Source: Selaginella moellendorffii | Taxonomy: Eukaryota; Streptophyta; Lycopodiopsida; Selaginellales; Selaginellaceae | Direction: 5' to 3' | NCBI RefSeq assembly: GCF_000143415.4 | Contig: NW_003314268.1 | Location: 3,680,378 to 3,740,377 of the forward strand | Length of the DNA: 60,000 nucleotides | In this document: positions 1 through 14,078 of the stretch, piece after piece | Position numbering within the stretch: the first letter of the stretch is position 1 | Layout of the letters: each line of letters starts with the position of its first letter | Translations under genes and position numbers: made by a program | The notes under the pieces: model-generated | The model's database searches: none | Told to the model about the DNA's origin: nothing | Seen by the model: the letters and a program-made list of their open reading frames with translations, nothing else

Positions 1-398
1 GATTTCCCAAACCATTTTCTAGAAAATGACCGTCGTAAGAGTTTAAGAAATCGACAAAGAATCGCATAAAGCTAATATAATTAGAGCAGAGTGAGCAAAA
101 CTTTTTCCAGTATACTGGATGCAACTTAAACTTTCTACAAAGCAGATTTCTCTGCATGCAAAGTCTATTAACTTGTTTCTTGCTCATCATTTGTCAATCC
201 TTCTTCCAAATTGTAGCCCTCGAGCTATCATTCCCAGATGTTGAGCTTTCCTGACCGGCATGACAACAGGCCAACTTCCAGGACGCACTTTAGTGTCCCT
301 GACCCTGTAATGTAAGAAATCGGGGATACAAGCCTAGGTTCAGACACAGTCTGAGATAGTTGATGGAAGGGGACGATTCCATCAGGACTCAGCACCTG

Positions 399-1232
399 TC
401 ATGGCTTCCACGACGTTCTTCCAAGATCGTCCAGATGGTACCCAAAGTGAAGCCCGGACAGCGTGTGAGCAACAGAGTTTAGGGCCGTCTCCATGCACTG
501 CTGCTTCTCCTCCTCCCAGATTTTGCAGACTTCACCAGGCTCTGAGCCTACGCCACGTCCAGAAAGGCTCCAGCAGCAGAATGCGCCCCCCGTAATGTGC
601 GTAAACGTCATCCCAACACCTCCGCTCCAAGCCCCTCCCGGTTGGCGAACGAGTCTCTTATGGACTGCCACGAACTCTTTGGGCTCCTCTTCGTTCAAGT
701 AACCAACAGTTGCCGTGACGACGATCTTATGACCACGGATCGGTTCCAGGCCACACAGGAAGAAGTTCTACGATGAAGCCAAAACCACGTTGGTCGCATT
801 CTGCTGCTTGGAAATCAGTAGGGCTTCCAGATTGGCAGCATCCTCTGCGCTTTTTGTCCAGCTAGCCAGCATATTAGCTTCGTCGATGAAGATCGTGGGA
901 AATCCATTGAGGAAACCCGAGCCAGAACGGACATGTAGCCCTCGAAAGCATCCATGAGGTCCATGTTGACCATGGAATCCCCCTGCTTCCGCACAAACTC
1001 GAGCGTCTCCTCGAGCGTCTCCTCGAGCGTCTTCAGCGAGATCTTCTCCTCGGAAACTTCGAGACCCCACTTCCCCCAGAGATTTTGCAAATCTGTGAGC
1101 TAAGTTAGTCCCAAAATGTGAGAAATTCATGTTGCTCCCCAGGAACACCCACTTTGCTGCTCCCGATGATCGATGACATTTAGCTCTGACAATCGATTGA
1201 AGAGCTTTGCACCATAGCCATCCTATTCGCAC
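399..1232 (-). pseudogene. Eroded AAA/STAND-like P-loop ATPase fragment
   Basis: Read on the minus strand, this stretch keeps a Walker-B-like core, FPTIFIDEANML, then a conserved ...NVVLASS segment near 770-900. Past an in-frame TAG at 768-770 the same frame continues with a YLNEEEPKEF motif and an ITGG motif, both typical of the region after the sensor strand in archaeal-type/STAND ATPases. Upstream coding similarity lies in another frame (815-1090, with WGKWGLEVSEEK and FVRKQGDSMV), so a frameshift sits near 900-930. I see no convincing Walker A. A 12-bp unit is tandemly repeated at about 1000-1035, giving LEETLEETLE. The family call rests on motif resemblance only; the broken state is directly visible. 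Confidence 0.45.
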
Positions 1233-1249
1233 CAGCCAAGAAATTCATT

Positions 1250-3350
1250 TCATAGGCATTAGGCGACGATGGTGGTGTGTGTGGTAAGATGGGCGGCCTC
1301 ATTACCGCTTTGGGTCGCACACTGTCTTGGACGAGACCCTTTGGCAATATAGCCGACAGGTTTTGTAGGGAGCATGGACTAGGAGACCGCCTCCTTTTTC
1401 CTGAACGACGTTCTAGTGGACTCCGCCAATGTAAGTGAAAGTTTTCGTGTATCTTGTCTAGTCTACTTGTGAAAACTTAACAGCCTATCGAGTTCTTCGA
1501 CGCGTTGAAAGGCCTGGAGGAGTTTGTGGGCACTGATGGCCGCCAACAGATACCGGACGACAACTTCTTTGTCCATTTCAAAGGTTCGAAAGCCAAACGC
1601 TTTTACGAGTGGCACTACGTTCCAGGGGTTCCTATAAAGAGGAAATCTACAGCATTGCAAACGTTCTCCTATCTTTCCAAGGATGGATTACGTGCGCTGC
1701 ACTGATACTGGGCCTATGGACAACGATGAGCTACCCATAGATTCATACACTGGCTACTCTCAAAATATCATAGTTGTCTGCTAGCTCACCACTCCATGAG
1801 ACGACGTCTATAGCAGCACTCTGTACGGTTTTAAGTTCTGCCTTCATGTGTTCTGGTTTTGGTGCGACATTGGGATTCCATTTCTCAATCACATGATGGA
1901 AGTGCGACTGTTTCTTCTTCTTTTGATCACCCCTGCATTCCTTCTGTTCTTTTGATTGCGCCAGCAAATAACTCACCATGGATTGCTTGATCTCCTCTTG
2001 AAGAAACACGTCGAGTAGAACGAACTTGCTGGGCATGTGTTTGGAAAGGTAGTCTATCCAGTGTGACTCCAGTACCTAGATTTTATCTTTTCCCACAGCA
2101 AGACTTGCAAAATCGGAAAAGAAACAAAAGCTCCAAGGACCATGTTTCTTCCACTCAATAAATCTCTTGCCAAGGATGCTCGAGTTGACAATCCTGGGCT
2201 CCTATAGGATTCACTTGCTGGACCGCATTTAGAGAATAATCTTAAAACTTCCAGCAAACATGGCCTAGATATGAGACTCCCTGGTAGAATCGTCGGGGAA
2301 AGGTCTCACAATTAACCAGGCAATGTTGGGTCCTAGAATTATTTGCCTCCACTTTGATCCTCTGCAGTTTGCTGGCCGGAATTTGCACCTCAAAAAGCCT
2401 TTAAAAGAGTGCTTGTCGAAATTCCAGGTGGCTTTCAAACTTCACCGGTATGTTTTCTCGATTTGTTTTCAGAGGTTTCGGTCCTGTATTCAGGGAGCCT
2501 TCAAACGAGCAATCGAAGAAGATCCACTTTTTAAACACCTCGTCGATGTAAAGATCAGCTGTAGAAACTCTGAATGCAACACAGACGACAATCACGACAT
2601 ACGAGTAGTGATTGTCGAGTTCGGAGGAAGCTCGTGAAGGCATCTTGAAAACAAGATGGATTGCGCGTAACATCTCTCTAGAAATCGCAGCGCTTGGATT
2701 CATGCATTTCAAGATACGGCATCAGCTTTTGATTTGTTGAGTCAAAGCTTTCGTTTCTCTCCGATTCAATAGCTTTGATCTCTGCAGGTGTAAAGGGGTT
2801 CATAGAATTCTTTCACTCGTGAAGGTTTCTCTGGTAATTTATATGGCAAGGCCTCTTTTTTCTTAGAAGTTTTCTTTGTGTGCGCAAGACCCGGACGAAA
2901 ATATTGGTAGAGGTGCGAATGATGCAGATTGTCTTGTTTTCAATTTTCCTAGTTTTCTTAAGATGTATGCTAGAAGTAGAAGTTAACTCGACATTTAAAG
3001 CTGCTTTTAGAGCCGCTATCTCTTACAATCCTCATCGCAGGAACATGGTTTGATCCAAGGATCTTACAAAACATGTTAGCTGGTTCTTGTGGAATGTTAG
3101 CAGGGCATATCTAGAAGAAAAGAGAGAGATCCATGTCCTCAATATCCACGACAGTGTAATGTATATCGCCGGCTGAGATCCAGAAGCTTAGGCACGCAAC
3201 AGCAGGACGGAAGAGCCATCCAGCAGGCTGTCCGATCAGCAAAACGAAGCATCTTAACGAGGAATCCTGCACTAATTGAGAACTTCCCTTTTTGCCCTGC
3301 CTATATAAAATAGTGGTACTTAGCTCAACTTTAGGGAGTTAATGTTTAAT
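1250..3350. other. Gene-poor stretch with unassignable coding debris
   Basis: Only short open frames appear here (for example 1505-1705 and 2323-2637 on plus, 2401-2712 on minus). None shows a domain I recognise, a start context or consistent splice sites. GC content is intermediate and it lies between two eroded NTPase loci, so it is probably more decayed coding sequence. Nothing further can be supported. Confidence 0.4.
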
Positions 3351-3449
3351 TAATTAGGGAAAACATATTCTATGGATATTCCTGGCGAGTGAAAGTTTAG
3401 GGCTTTGAGGAAGGCTCCTGGCGGTGTGCATCCCAGCGGCTCGGCGTGC

Positions 3450-4440
3450 CCCCATCCCAGGCTGGTCACGAGGTCTCCAAGATCTGTGAGATCTGCGAGA
3501 GACAGCAGTGGCGATCGCTGACGCCTGTTGAAGCCTTCTCACAGATGCCACTGCTTGTAGGGGTAAGTTTCTGCAGCTGCCAAGAGTGCTCGCGGGGCTT
3601 TGGGATACTCAAGAAAGCACGAGCCACTGGTGTACGTGAGGAGCTGCTACGGCAAAATCCTCGACTTGATCTGGGCACACAGTGAGACGTTAGAGATAGC
3701 TTTCGTGGTTGTGCTGGGCACGCCTGGGATTAGCAAGTCCAGCTTTGTCTTTGTTGTGTTGTGGGAGCTCCTTCAGAAGCATTGTTGGAACCTCATCCTC
3801 CTCAAGTTCAAGGAATCCAACAGGTATTACGCCTTTGACAAGGATAGCAAAGTTTCATCCACTGTCAGCTCCGCTGTCACCGTAAATTGGGTGGAGGCCG
3901 AAGAGGAAGGCAAGGTGTGGTACCTAGCGGACTGGAAGATTGGTAAGTACTACTGGAGCCTACCTTGCAAGGTTGTTATAGCCACCTCACTTGGTTGGCT
4001 GAATCACCACCACTTCTTCAAAGGAGACGATGTGATCAGGCTTTTTATCCCAATGTGGTCTCATGAAGAAATCCACATGTTGAACGATCAGGTGTTTAAG
4101 CATCCGAAGGCTAAGGTGGACAAAAGGTTTGACGAGTGAGGATGTGTCCTGAGGCATGTTCTACCCAAGATTGGTATACATCAGAAGTAAGAGCTTGAGA
4201 AAGCAATTGACAGTGTTGCTAATGCCATGCAGGATAATGGGAGACTTTGTGTGGCCAACATTGTTAGTCTTGGTCAGAGCTAGATCTCGTATACTATATA
4301 ACAATCGAGGGCGATGATACTTACACCATTGCCACCAAGAAGTTAGTCACACCGTATATCACAGACAAGCTCGCTACGAGGCTAAACATGGACGTTTTGG
4401 ACAGAGTTCTCAATTACGATTTAGCGACAGCAGATTCAGA
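3450..4440 (+). pseudogene. RHS/Crinkler-type P-loop NTPase, broken plus-strand copy
   Basis: The open frame 3600-4139 contains VYVRSCYGKILDLIW, then a Walker A written GTPGISKSSF (about 3717-3746), then an Asp/Lys-rich strand region and LFIPMWSHEEI. The GTPGxxKS loop after a 'VR-cYk' lead-in and a later W-G-G-x-P-R-x-V motif are hallmarks of the P-loop NTPase found in trypanosome RHS and Crinkler-type proteins, also present in plants. In this copy the Trp of the WGG motif is a TGA (4137-4139), and a second stop follows within 50 bases, so it is broken. An upstream exon ending near 3560 is possible but unproven. A second, less damaged copy lies in inverse orientation at 4480-5140. Confidence 0.55.
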
Positions 4441-5140
4441 AAATGGTGTGTACACTGAGTTTTTTGACAGGCCATTCTTTGAATCTGTTATCGTTAAATC
4501 ATAGTTGAGAACTCTGTCTAAAATGTCCATGTTTAGCCTCACAATAAATTTGTTTGTGATATATGGTGCGGCCAGCTTCTTGGTGACAATGGCATCAATA
4601 TTATCGCTCTTGACTATTATGTGGTACAAGATATCTAAAGCATAACCACCCTGATAAAGACTAACANNNNNNNNNNNNNNNNNNNNNNNNNNNNNNNNNN
4701 NNNNNNNNNNNNNNNNNNNNNNNNNNNNNNNNNNNNNNNNNNNNNNNNNNNNNNNNNNNNNNNNNNAAAACGCTGTCAATTGCTTTCTCAAGCTCTTGCT
4801 CCTGATGTTTGCCAATCTTGGATAAGACATGCCTCGGGACACCTCCCCACTTGTCAAACCTCTTGTCCACCTCAGCCTTCGGATGCTTAAACACCTGATC
4901 GTTTAGTGTGTAGATTTCTTCATGAGACCACGTCGGGATAAAGAGCTTGATCACATTGTCTCCTTTGAAGAAGTGATGGTGATTTTGCCGGCCAGGTGAG
5001 GTGGTTATAACAACCTTGCAAGGCAGGCTCCAATAATACTTATCAATCTTCCAATCCACCAGGTACCACACCTTGCCTTCCTCCTCGGCCTCCACCCAAT
5101 TCGTAGTGACGGCAGGGCTGACAATCGTGCTATAAATCTT
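4414..5140 (-). pseudogene. RHS/Crinkler-type P-loop NTPase, inverted copy interrupted by the assembly gap
   Basis: The minus strand from about 5140 down to 4500 is homologous to plus 3845-4440. It keeps LFIPTWSHEEIYTLN and an intact KWGGVPRHVL motif (about 4830-4860) where the plus copy has a stop. The Walker A part is absent, because homology ends near 5140, so this is a 5'-truncated copy. The 100-N gap (4667-4766) falls inside it. Comparison with the plus copy predicts only about 44 missing bases (plus 4218-4261). After the gap the frame resumes with VSLYQGGYALDI and VTKKLAAPYITNKF. Function cannot be inferred from this fragment. Confidence 0.55.
4667..4766. other. Assembly gap of exactly 100 N
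   Basis: The run is exactly 100 N, a conventional placeholder. The flanks align to a continuous 44-base stretch of the inverted copy, so the true missing sequence is probably much shorter than 100 bases unless it holds an insertion. Confidence 0.95.
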
Positions 5141-6820
5141 TTATACGCATTTGTTTTGGGGCACAAGGTTTAGCACCTTTTGAATAAAGTGATAGGATAA
5201 AAGTAACCAATTTTTACAAATATAAAAGTTATAGAACTTTTTCGAAATATATGGTTGGCAAAGCTGAATATAAGTTTATGAAAGTTCAAATCTGAGCTAG
5301 AATGCTTCCAAGCTTAGCTAGTCTAGCTATCTGCCATGCTCTAGGTGTAGATCTTAGCATTAGCATCATATAAACATGCTAAAACAATGAAAAGAAAAAG
5401 TTGCCTCTCAACATAGACATATTGCTCAACATGATTGTTTGAAAGGACATCCTTGAGTTCCTTATCCTTTGCAAATTTAAGGGGTGATTATCCAAAGTGG
5501 TGACATTCCTGGCATGAGCTAATTGCATTTAAATGAAGAACTTGGGCTAGAAGAATTCAAAAATCATAATGTTGTAGAAATAAAACACAAGAAACTGCCA
5601 ACTATCGACATCTCTACTCACTGGCTATCAACTACCATCAATACAAGATTGTGTATTTATTTCTATTTTCCTAGCTGAAAGTTTTAAACTAATTGGGTTG
5701 ATCTAACATAATGAAAGAGTTGTCAAGCACACGCAAAACAAAGATGATCTTGCTTTGTATGTGCTTGACAACGCTTAGTGTAAAATTGAATCTTGATTCA
5801 TTTCAGGATAGTGGCAAAGATGATAATAATGGCAAAGAACATATTTATCAAATTGCAAACTGGTATCATGCCAAATATGATCCTAGGGTCATAAGGTACT
5901 GTTTGAGGAATCTTGTCAAGGGAACTAAAAACAAAATCACCAACACCAAAGAATCAACTTGAGTTGGAAGGAGAGATGTAATGTTTGAAAGAGCTAAGCT
6001 AAGTGCTCATAATATAGAATTGAGGATTTTAGCATTTGGATTTTCAATAAGCAATGTAGGAAAAATTCACACAATTGCTATAGAGAGGGTGGAATAAAAT
6101 CTGCTAGAATACAAGTTCTACAAGTTATGCTATACTTAAAAAGTAAATGTTCAAGTGAAGCTGGATATAATTGGTGCACTATACAAGAAGGAGTTTGCAA
6201 GTGTTGTGTAGGAGAAGTGGTTATGGATATCTAGGTGGATCATGTGACTCTCAAATAGAAAATCAAAATGGGATTAGCTTACATATTTTATTTGATCTGG
6301 GAAAGCCTACTCTGCTGTTTATAGTAGTTGGCAAGCTTATGGCATGTAAGTATGTTAATATGGACATATATAACTTATTCAAACAAAATAACCACATGAT
6401 GAATATTAATATATTTTTAATCTCTTTTCGCAAGTTAGAAATAATAGAGATTGTTATTGTCACACCTAAGATCATAAATAACTAAGATTCTATTTGGAGA
6501 AGGAAGTCCCTTGAATTGAATAATATGTTTATTAGCTATCTTGAGACTTGATAGCTTATGAAAACAATGTTCTAAATTATTGAGGGTAACCATTGGTATG
6601 AGGCTTAGATAATATGTATTAATGATTGTTTTTAGGATGATCCTATCTACTATATTAATGTTCTAATCAACCACATCTATGCAAAGGGATTTGTAGATGT
6701 TAATAAACTTATTGTGGCCTGCGCAAAAGCTAAATGCATAAGTTTGCTAAAATTTGGCCTCTAACTCTATTTTAATTTACTATGTCATATTTGATTTAGT
6801 TTACAGTCTGAAAATAGAAT
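5140..6820. other. AT-rich spacer without recognisable genes
   Basis: Open frames at 5711-5962 and 6171-6485 have no motif I recognise and lie in strongly AT-rich sequence. The one clear structure is the short inverted repeat at 5719-5772, listed separately. Confidence 0.5.
5719..5772. repeat. Short perfect inverted repeat (13-bp stem)
   Basis: GTTGTCAAGCACA at 5719-5731 is exactly mirrored by TGTGCTTGACAAC at 5760-5772, with weaker pairing continuing inward to the AAAG/CTTT near the 28-base loop. It lies at the start of an unassigned 83-codon open frame. A small fold-back or mobile-element footprint is possible. Confidence 0.7.
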
Positions 6821-6824
6821 CTTC

Positions 6825-7245
6825 TTGACGACAAAGAATTTTATTGATAAGCTTTTTAAGTGTAATTAACCCTAAATTCATTTTTTATTTTTTCTTTTAT
6901 TTTCAAAGTATTTTAAATGCAGAAACCCAGCTCGTAGATTAGGCACAGCTTCCACAGGAATCTCACTTACCTCTAGATTTCAAGTTTTAGGCTTGTGAAT
7001 CACCCTCGATAGTGCCATTGCTACTCTAGTTGAATCCAGGGGCAACCACATTGTTCATAAACAAGCTTGCCTTAAAAGCTGTACAGGAGTGGCACAGCGG
7101 AAGCATCCCATAACCCACAGGCCCCAGGATCGAAACCTAGCTCCAAAACCATTTTGCCATTTTAGTTAAATATGCTATGTAGGCTAATTTGATCAAATGA
7201 CCGTTAAATCCTTTTTGTCAACTGGATTGACTGCGTCTCGGAGAG
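6825..7245. repeat. Upstream copy of a duplicated block carrying initiator tRNA-Met
   Basis: This stretch aligns in order to about 8935-9462. Shared landmarks: TTTTATTGATAAGCT, the run AGCTCGTAGATTAGGCACAGC, CTTACCTCTAGATTTCAAG, the tRNA body, and a nearly identical 3' flank with GATCAAATGACCGTTAAATC. The second copy ends only a few bases before the start codon of the DRC8-like gene, so the duplicated unit includes that gene's promoter region. Small insertions differ between copies. Confidence 0.75.
7083..7148 (+). pseudogene. Initiator tRNA-Met pseudogene (deleted in the anticodon arm)
   Basis: The D-arm (GGAGTGGCACAGCGGAAGC) and the T-arm (AGGATCGAAACCT) match the intact gene at 9286-9357. 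About nine bases of the 5' side of the anticodon stem are missing, the T stem has a G-to-A change, and the acceptor ends (ACAGGAG / CTCCAAA) no longer pair fully. It cannot fold as a normal tRNA. The duplicated flanks show it arose by DNA duplication, not retroposition. Confidence 0.8.
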
Positions 7246-7249
7246 TAAC

Positions 7250-8155
7250 GACACACTCACACCTCTCCACCTTGCAAGTTAAGGGCTTTTCTTTGTGTTA
7301 GCAATAAGCGAGAAAGACAACGAAACAAGAGAGATTTGCTGGAGACAAGAAAGCGAAGCTGCTTGCAACGAGGTAAGAGGGTCTGAAGGGAAACTTGTGA
7401 ATACCAACAAAACTAACGATCATTGAAAGTTGATGATACTTATCTTCATGTTGTCAGGTTTGCGTTTGTCAGCGCTTTGAGTTATGTTGTTGCTGCTCTT
7501 AACGCAAGACTTGTGAGCTAAGAAACAACACTAGGCAACTGCAGCTGAAGACATACATGACAATGGTCCAACCTCAATGAAAACAACGATCATGAAAGCT
7601 CCAAAGGCAAAGGAATGTGCATTGGGTGAATTTAAGATGCAGTTAGTTGAACAAACAGCTCATGAACCTGTTAAACTTCGGAACTTACAAATTAACAAAA
7701 TAACTGGGGTTCTATTTTTATTTTAAAAAATCTTTCTAAAAAAAGTAAATAGTTTTGAACTTTTTGGTTTGCATAAGCAAACCTAGGGTTACTTAATGCT
7801 TGTATATTCTGGGATAATCTAACAGTTGTTATTCATTTAAATTAATCTTATATTTAGAATTTATAAATATAAAATTTTCTAAACACTTCCTCTAAACATG
7901 TTTATAATATAAAATTCCAATTAATAAATAATAAGAACTATTATTAATCAAATCAAGCATTAATGAATGGAAAAAAAGCTATTATTAAGTTTGATTTAAT
8001 TTTTATTTTTGACTTATATTTATACTAATTCTTAATGAAAGTAAAATAAAAATAATATTTTAATAAAATGATATGATCTCCACAGTTTATATACTCATTT
8101 GAATCAATATTAGTGATTTAATATTTTATATTTAAGAGTCAGATAGCAAGAAATT
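7250..8155. other. AT-rich spacer
   Basis: No gene is seen. The stretch from about 7680 to 8150 is extremely AT-rich with short A and T runs. 7300-7600 is less AT-rich but has no open frame of note. Confidence 0.5.
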
Positions 8156-8850
8156 ATGAAAAAGGTGGAAAGTGTGCTTCTGGTCAACACCCTCTCAATG
8201 CTCAACAGATCTTCCAAGGGTTGTCAAGCATGGTACATTGACAAGAAGTTTGGTGTGCCTTCATCTCTGAGACATGATAATAAAGATGATGCAACTTTAT
8301 GGGAACATTCTAAAACTGAAACTCAAGCTGCTGGTAAGTTCCTGCTGCTATGCACCGACAAGGCTGCTAAACTAAGTTCTTTGGCCTTTGCATGATTCAA
8401 GAGGATGCTCACGTATGTGCCTGCAGCAAAATGTTTTTTTGGCGTTGTTATTGAGACAGAGAAAACTATGGCAAATGTTATAACCATATCGTACGAGGAC
8501 AATTCAAGCTTGTGAGCAAAGTTGTTAAGTGGCGTGAACAAAACGTATGACGCAATCTGGTTGATAGGGAAAAGCGTGCTGGTTGGCCATGCAGGCAGTG
8601 AGATGAGTTCGGAATAAGTGTTATGATACAAATGGCCTCTCTGAGCCACACATGAGTAGTGTTGAGACAAGGAACAAGGTCAGGTTGTTGTTCAGCGAGC
8701 TAAGAAGCTCCTTGGAAAGGATGTTAACTTATTTACTCCATGGTGGATCACTAGAGAAGACTTTATCATGCCGCATTGAACTCGACATGGTTGCATGGGG
8801 GACAATGCCACAACATCTAGCTACTAGGCATATTGTCAAGATTTCCCAAG
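8156..8850 (+). pseudogene. Unrecognised decayed coding region
   Basis: The plus strand reads as coding-like pieces split by stops: 8156-8395 (79 codons, starting MKKVESVLLVNTLSMLN), then CFFGVVIETEKTMANVITISYE near 8430-8500 and YDAIWLIGKSVLVGHAG near 8545-8595, then LGKDVNLFTPWWITREDFIM near 8710-8770. Alternation of plausible peptide with stops and frame changes suggests a decayed gene or transposon frame. I do not recognise the family. Confidence 0.3.
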
Positions 8851-8934
8851 GACAGAAAAAAGTATACACTGCTAGTGTTGCTTCTGAATCAACTCGTATA
8901 TTGTTTGTTCTAACTAATTATTGCATCACATTTG

Positions 8935-9462
8935 TTATTAAGAATTTTATTGATAAGCTAATTAACCCTAAATTCTGTTTTTTTGTTGCTCTCTAAACCA
9001 CATCGACCCCTCCTTCACACGGGGCTCTAGCTCGTAGATTAGGCACAGCATCCCACTTACCTCTAGATTTCAAGTTTTCTCCTCAAGGCTCATGACGATT
9101 CCAATCACCCTTGATAAGATCCACAGGTGCCACCGCTACTCCAGCTGAATCCACATTGGCCTGTTGTCACCTAAAAGAAAAACACACACGCACACACGCA
9201 CACAAGCATACAGTACTGTTTTGGAAGAACAGCTTGCCCTAAAAGCTGTACAACATGCTTGAAGAAAGAAGATGTGCAACGAGATATCGGAGTGGCGCAG
9301 CGGAAGCGTGGTGGGCCCATAACCCACAGGTCCCAGGATCGAAACCTGGCTCCGATATTATTTTGCCATTTTTGGTTAAATATGCTACGTAGGCTAATTT
9401 GATCAAATGACCGTTAAATCCTTTTTGTCAACTGGATTGACTGGGTCGCGGCGAGTAACGGA
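8935..9462. repeat. Downstream copy of the duplicated block with the intact initiator tRNA
   Basis: This is the partner of 6825-7245. It contains a CA-rich simple repeat near 9177-9207, absent from the other copy, the intact tRNA at 9286-9357, and a 3' flank that doubles as the 5' region of the following EF-hand gene. Confidence 0.75.
9286..9357 (+). tRNA. tRNA-iMet(CAT), initiator
   Basis: A 72-base cloverleaf without intron. The acceptor arms ATCGGAG / CTCCGAT pair completely and give the A1:U72 pair typical of eukaryotic initiators. The anticodon stem has three G:C pairs (GGG/CCC) around the CAT loop, with the anticodon at 9318-9320. The T-loop reads ATCGAAA, again an initiator trait. Its 3' end with added CCA is the primer complement used by many plant LTR elements, including the TRIMs in this window. 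Confidence 0.96.
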
Positions 9463-9469
9463 ATTTTGA

Positions 9470-9668
9470 ATGTCGGAAGCGCCGCCGCCGCCGCCAACGC
9501 CGCCACCACCACCGAAGAAGAAAATCCCGGACCTCCCGCCGCCACCACCGCCAAGATACAGGTATGACTTGGGCCCCGACATGCTAGAGACGCTCTACAG
9601 GGCCTTCAATCTTGTCTCCAAGAAGGGCGCCAAAAAGAAACCCAACGAGGTTGAAGAGAAGTAAAACC

Positions 9669-9749
<81 letters not shown>

Positions 9750-10447
9750 TCTTACCTCTCTCGCCGAGATCTTATTTTTTTCGTGATCTTGTCAATCAGG
9801 GACGTGCCTGTATTGATGCGAGCGCTGGGATTCAATCCCACCGAGAGGCACATCGAGTATGTCATCTTCCGGGTGAGAACAAGATCGAGGAGATTTCAAT
9901 GTGCTATTTTCCCGATTTTGAGAATTAAGTTTGGATCGTCCACAGGCAAGAGAGGAGGAAGATCCGAAGCAATGCACCAAGGGCTTCCTTGACATGGACA
10001 ATGTCCAAAGCAAGATCGCCGAGCTCTTCCACGAGGATCCAACGATCGGTTATCGGCACAGTGAGAAAGAATTGATTGCAGCATTGCAGGTAAACCTGGA
10101 ATTCTCTTTGTTTTTTTCTCTCTCTTTTTTTTTCACACTTGCTTTTGCTGTAGGCTCTGTGTCCTCCCGGACAGGATTATATTGAACCAGACGATCTCTA
10201 CGTACGTGAGAAGTTTAAACAAAAATCTCATGTCTTCTCTTTCTTTCAGGATGCAATGACCAAACATGGAATCTGCTTCACTCACGACGAGGTCGAGATG
10301 ATGATCAGAGTTAGCAAAGACAAGGACACACACAAGGTGTGGCACGAAGACTATGCCTTTCTTGCGGCAAACGACTCGGTTCCGAAACCTCCAAACATTG
10401 TGGCGACTGAGCTTCCTCCGGACATCCCCCACCCCGAGGCCAAGTAA
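9470..10447 (+). CDS. EF-hand-like axonemal protein, DRC8/EFCAB2-like
   Basis: Exons 9470-9660, 9800-9872, 9946-10089, 10154-10201 and 10250-10447 join in phase to 217 residues. A proline-rich head (PPPPPTPPPPPKKK) is followed by two EF-hand pairs: LETLYRAFNLV..., VPVLMRALGFNPTERHIEYV, then ...GYRHSEKELIAALQ and MTKHGICFTHDEVEMMIRVS. The calcium loops are degenerate. The order and the 'vLmRaLGfnPTe' helix resemble dynein regulatory complex subunit 8 (EFCAB2; FAP200 in Chlamydomonas), which acts in the nexin link of motile flagella. A plant with swimming sperm would need it. Generic calmodulin-like is the alternative. Intron 1 is almost wholly a (CT)n microsatellite. Its stop lies 12 bases from the stop of the convergent MFP gene. 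Confidence 0.6.
9669..9745. repeat. (CT)n microsatellite in intron 1 of the EF-hand gene
   Basis: An almost uninterrupted CT run fills most of the first intron and serves as its polypyrimidine region. Length variation here could affect splicing. Confidence 0.95.
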
Positions 10448-10459
10448 CTGATGGAGCAG

Positions 10460-13700
<3,241 letters not shown>

Positions 13701-13902
13701 TGCGAGGAGACAATCTTAGGGCGACTTCGCTATATAACACAGCGGTGATTCCAAAGTCGTTCGTCCCTAAAATCTTTTAACTCAAGAGCTCTGCTTGCTA
13801 CTAAAGTCTGGAACTTGGTTCTTCAGATCTTGCGCCATTCAACAGTGATCATCAATCATAGAAAGAAAAAAGTCGAAGGTTGGTGGAAAAGATATAGAAT
13901 CT

Positions 13903-13984
13903 GTCAGGAATGGGATTCGAACCCATGCCCTTTTACGGACTAGTACCTGAAACTAGCGCCTTAGACCAGCTCGGCCATCCTGAC
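13903..13984 (-). tRNA. tRNA-Leu(CAG)
   Basis: An 82-base minus-strand tRNA, 5' end at 13984. The acceptor GTCAGGA pairs with TCCTGAC. The D arm is GGCCGAGCTGGTCTAAGGC, the anticodon loop TTCAGGT has CAG at 13947-13949, the long variable arm is typical of class II tRNAs, and the T arm is GGGTTCGAATCCC. No intron. It sits in the 379-bp gap between the divergent MFP and FAHD1-like genes. Confidence 0.95.
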
Positions 13985-14078
13985 ATTATGCTTATTTTAT
14001 GCTCAAGGCGCTTATTCTTTTCTATCTTAGAAATTTTGTAAAGAGACCGTGGAGCCCTAATTTTCCTCTCTCACAACA

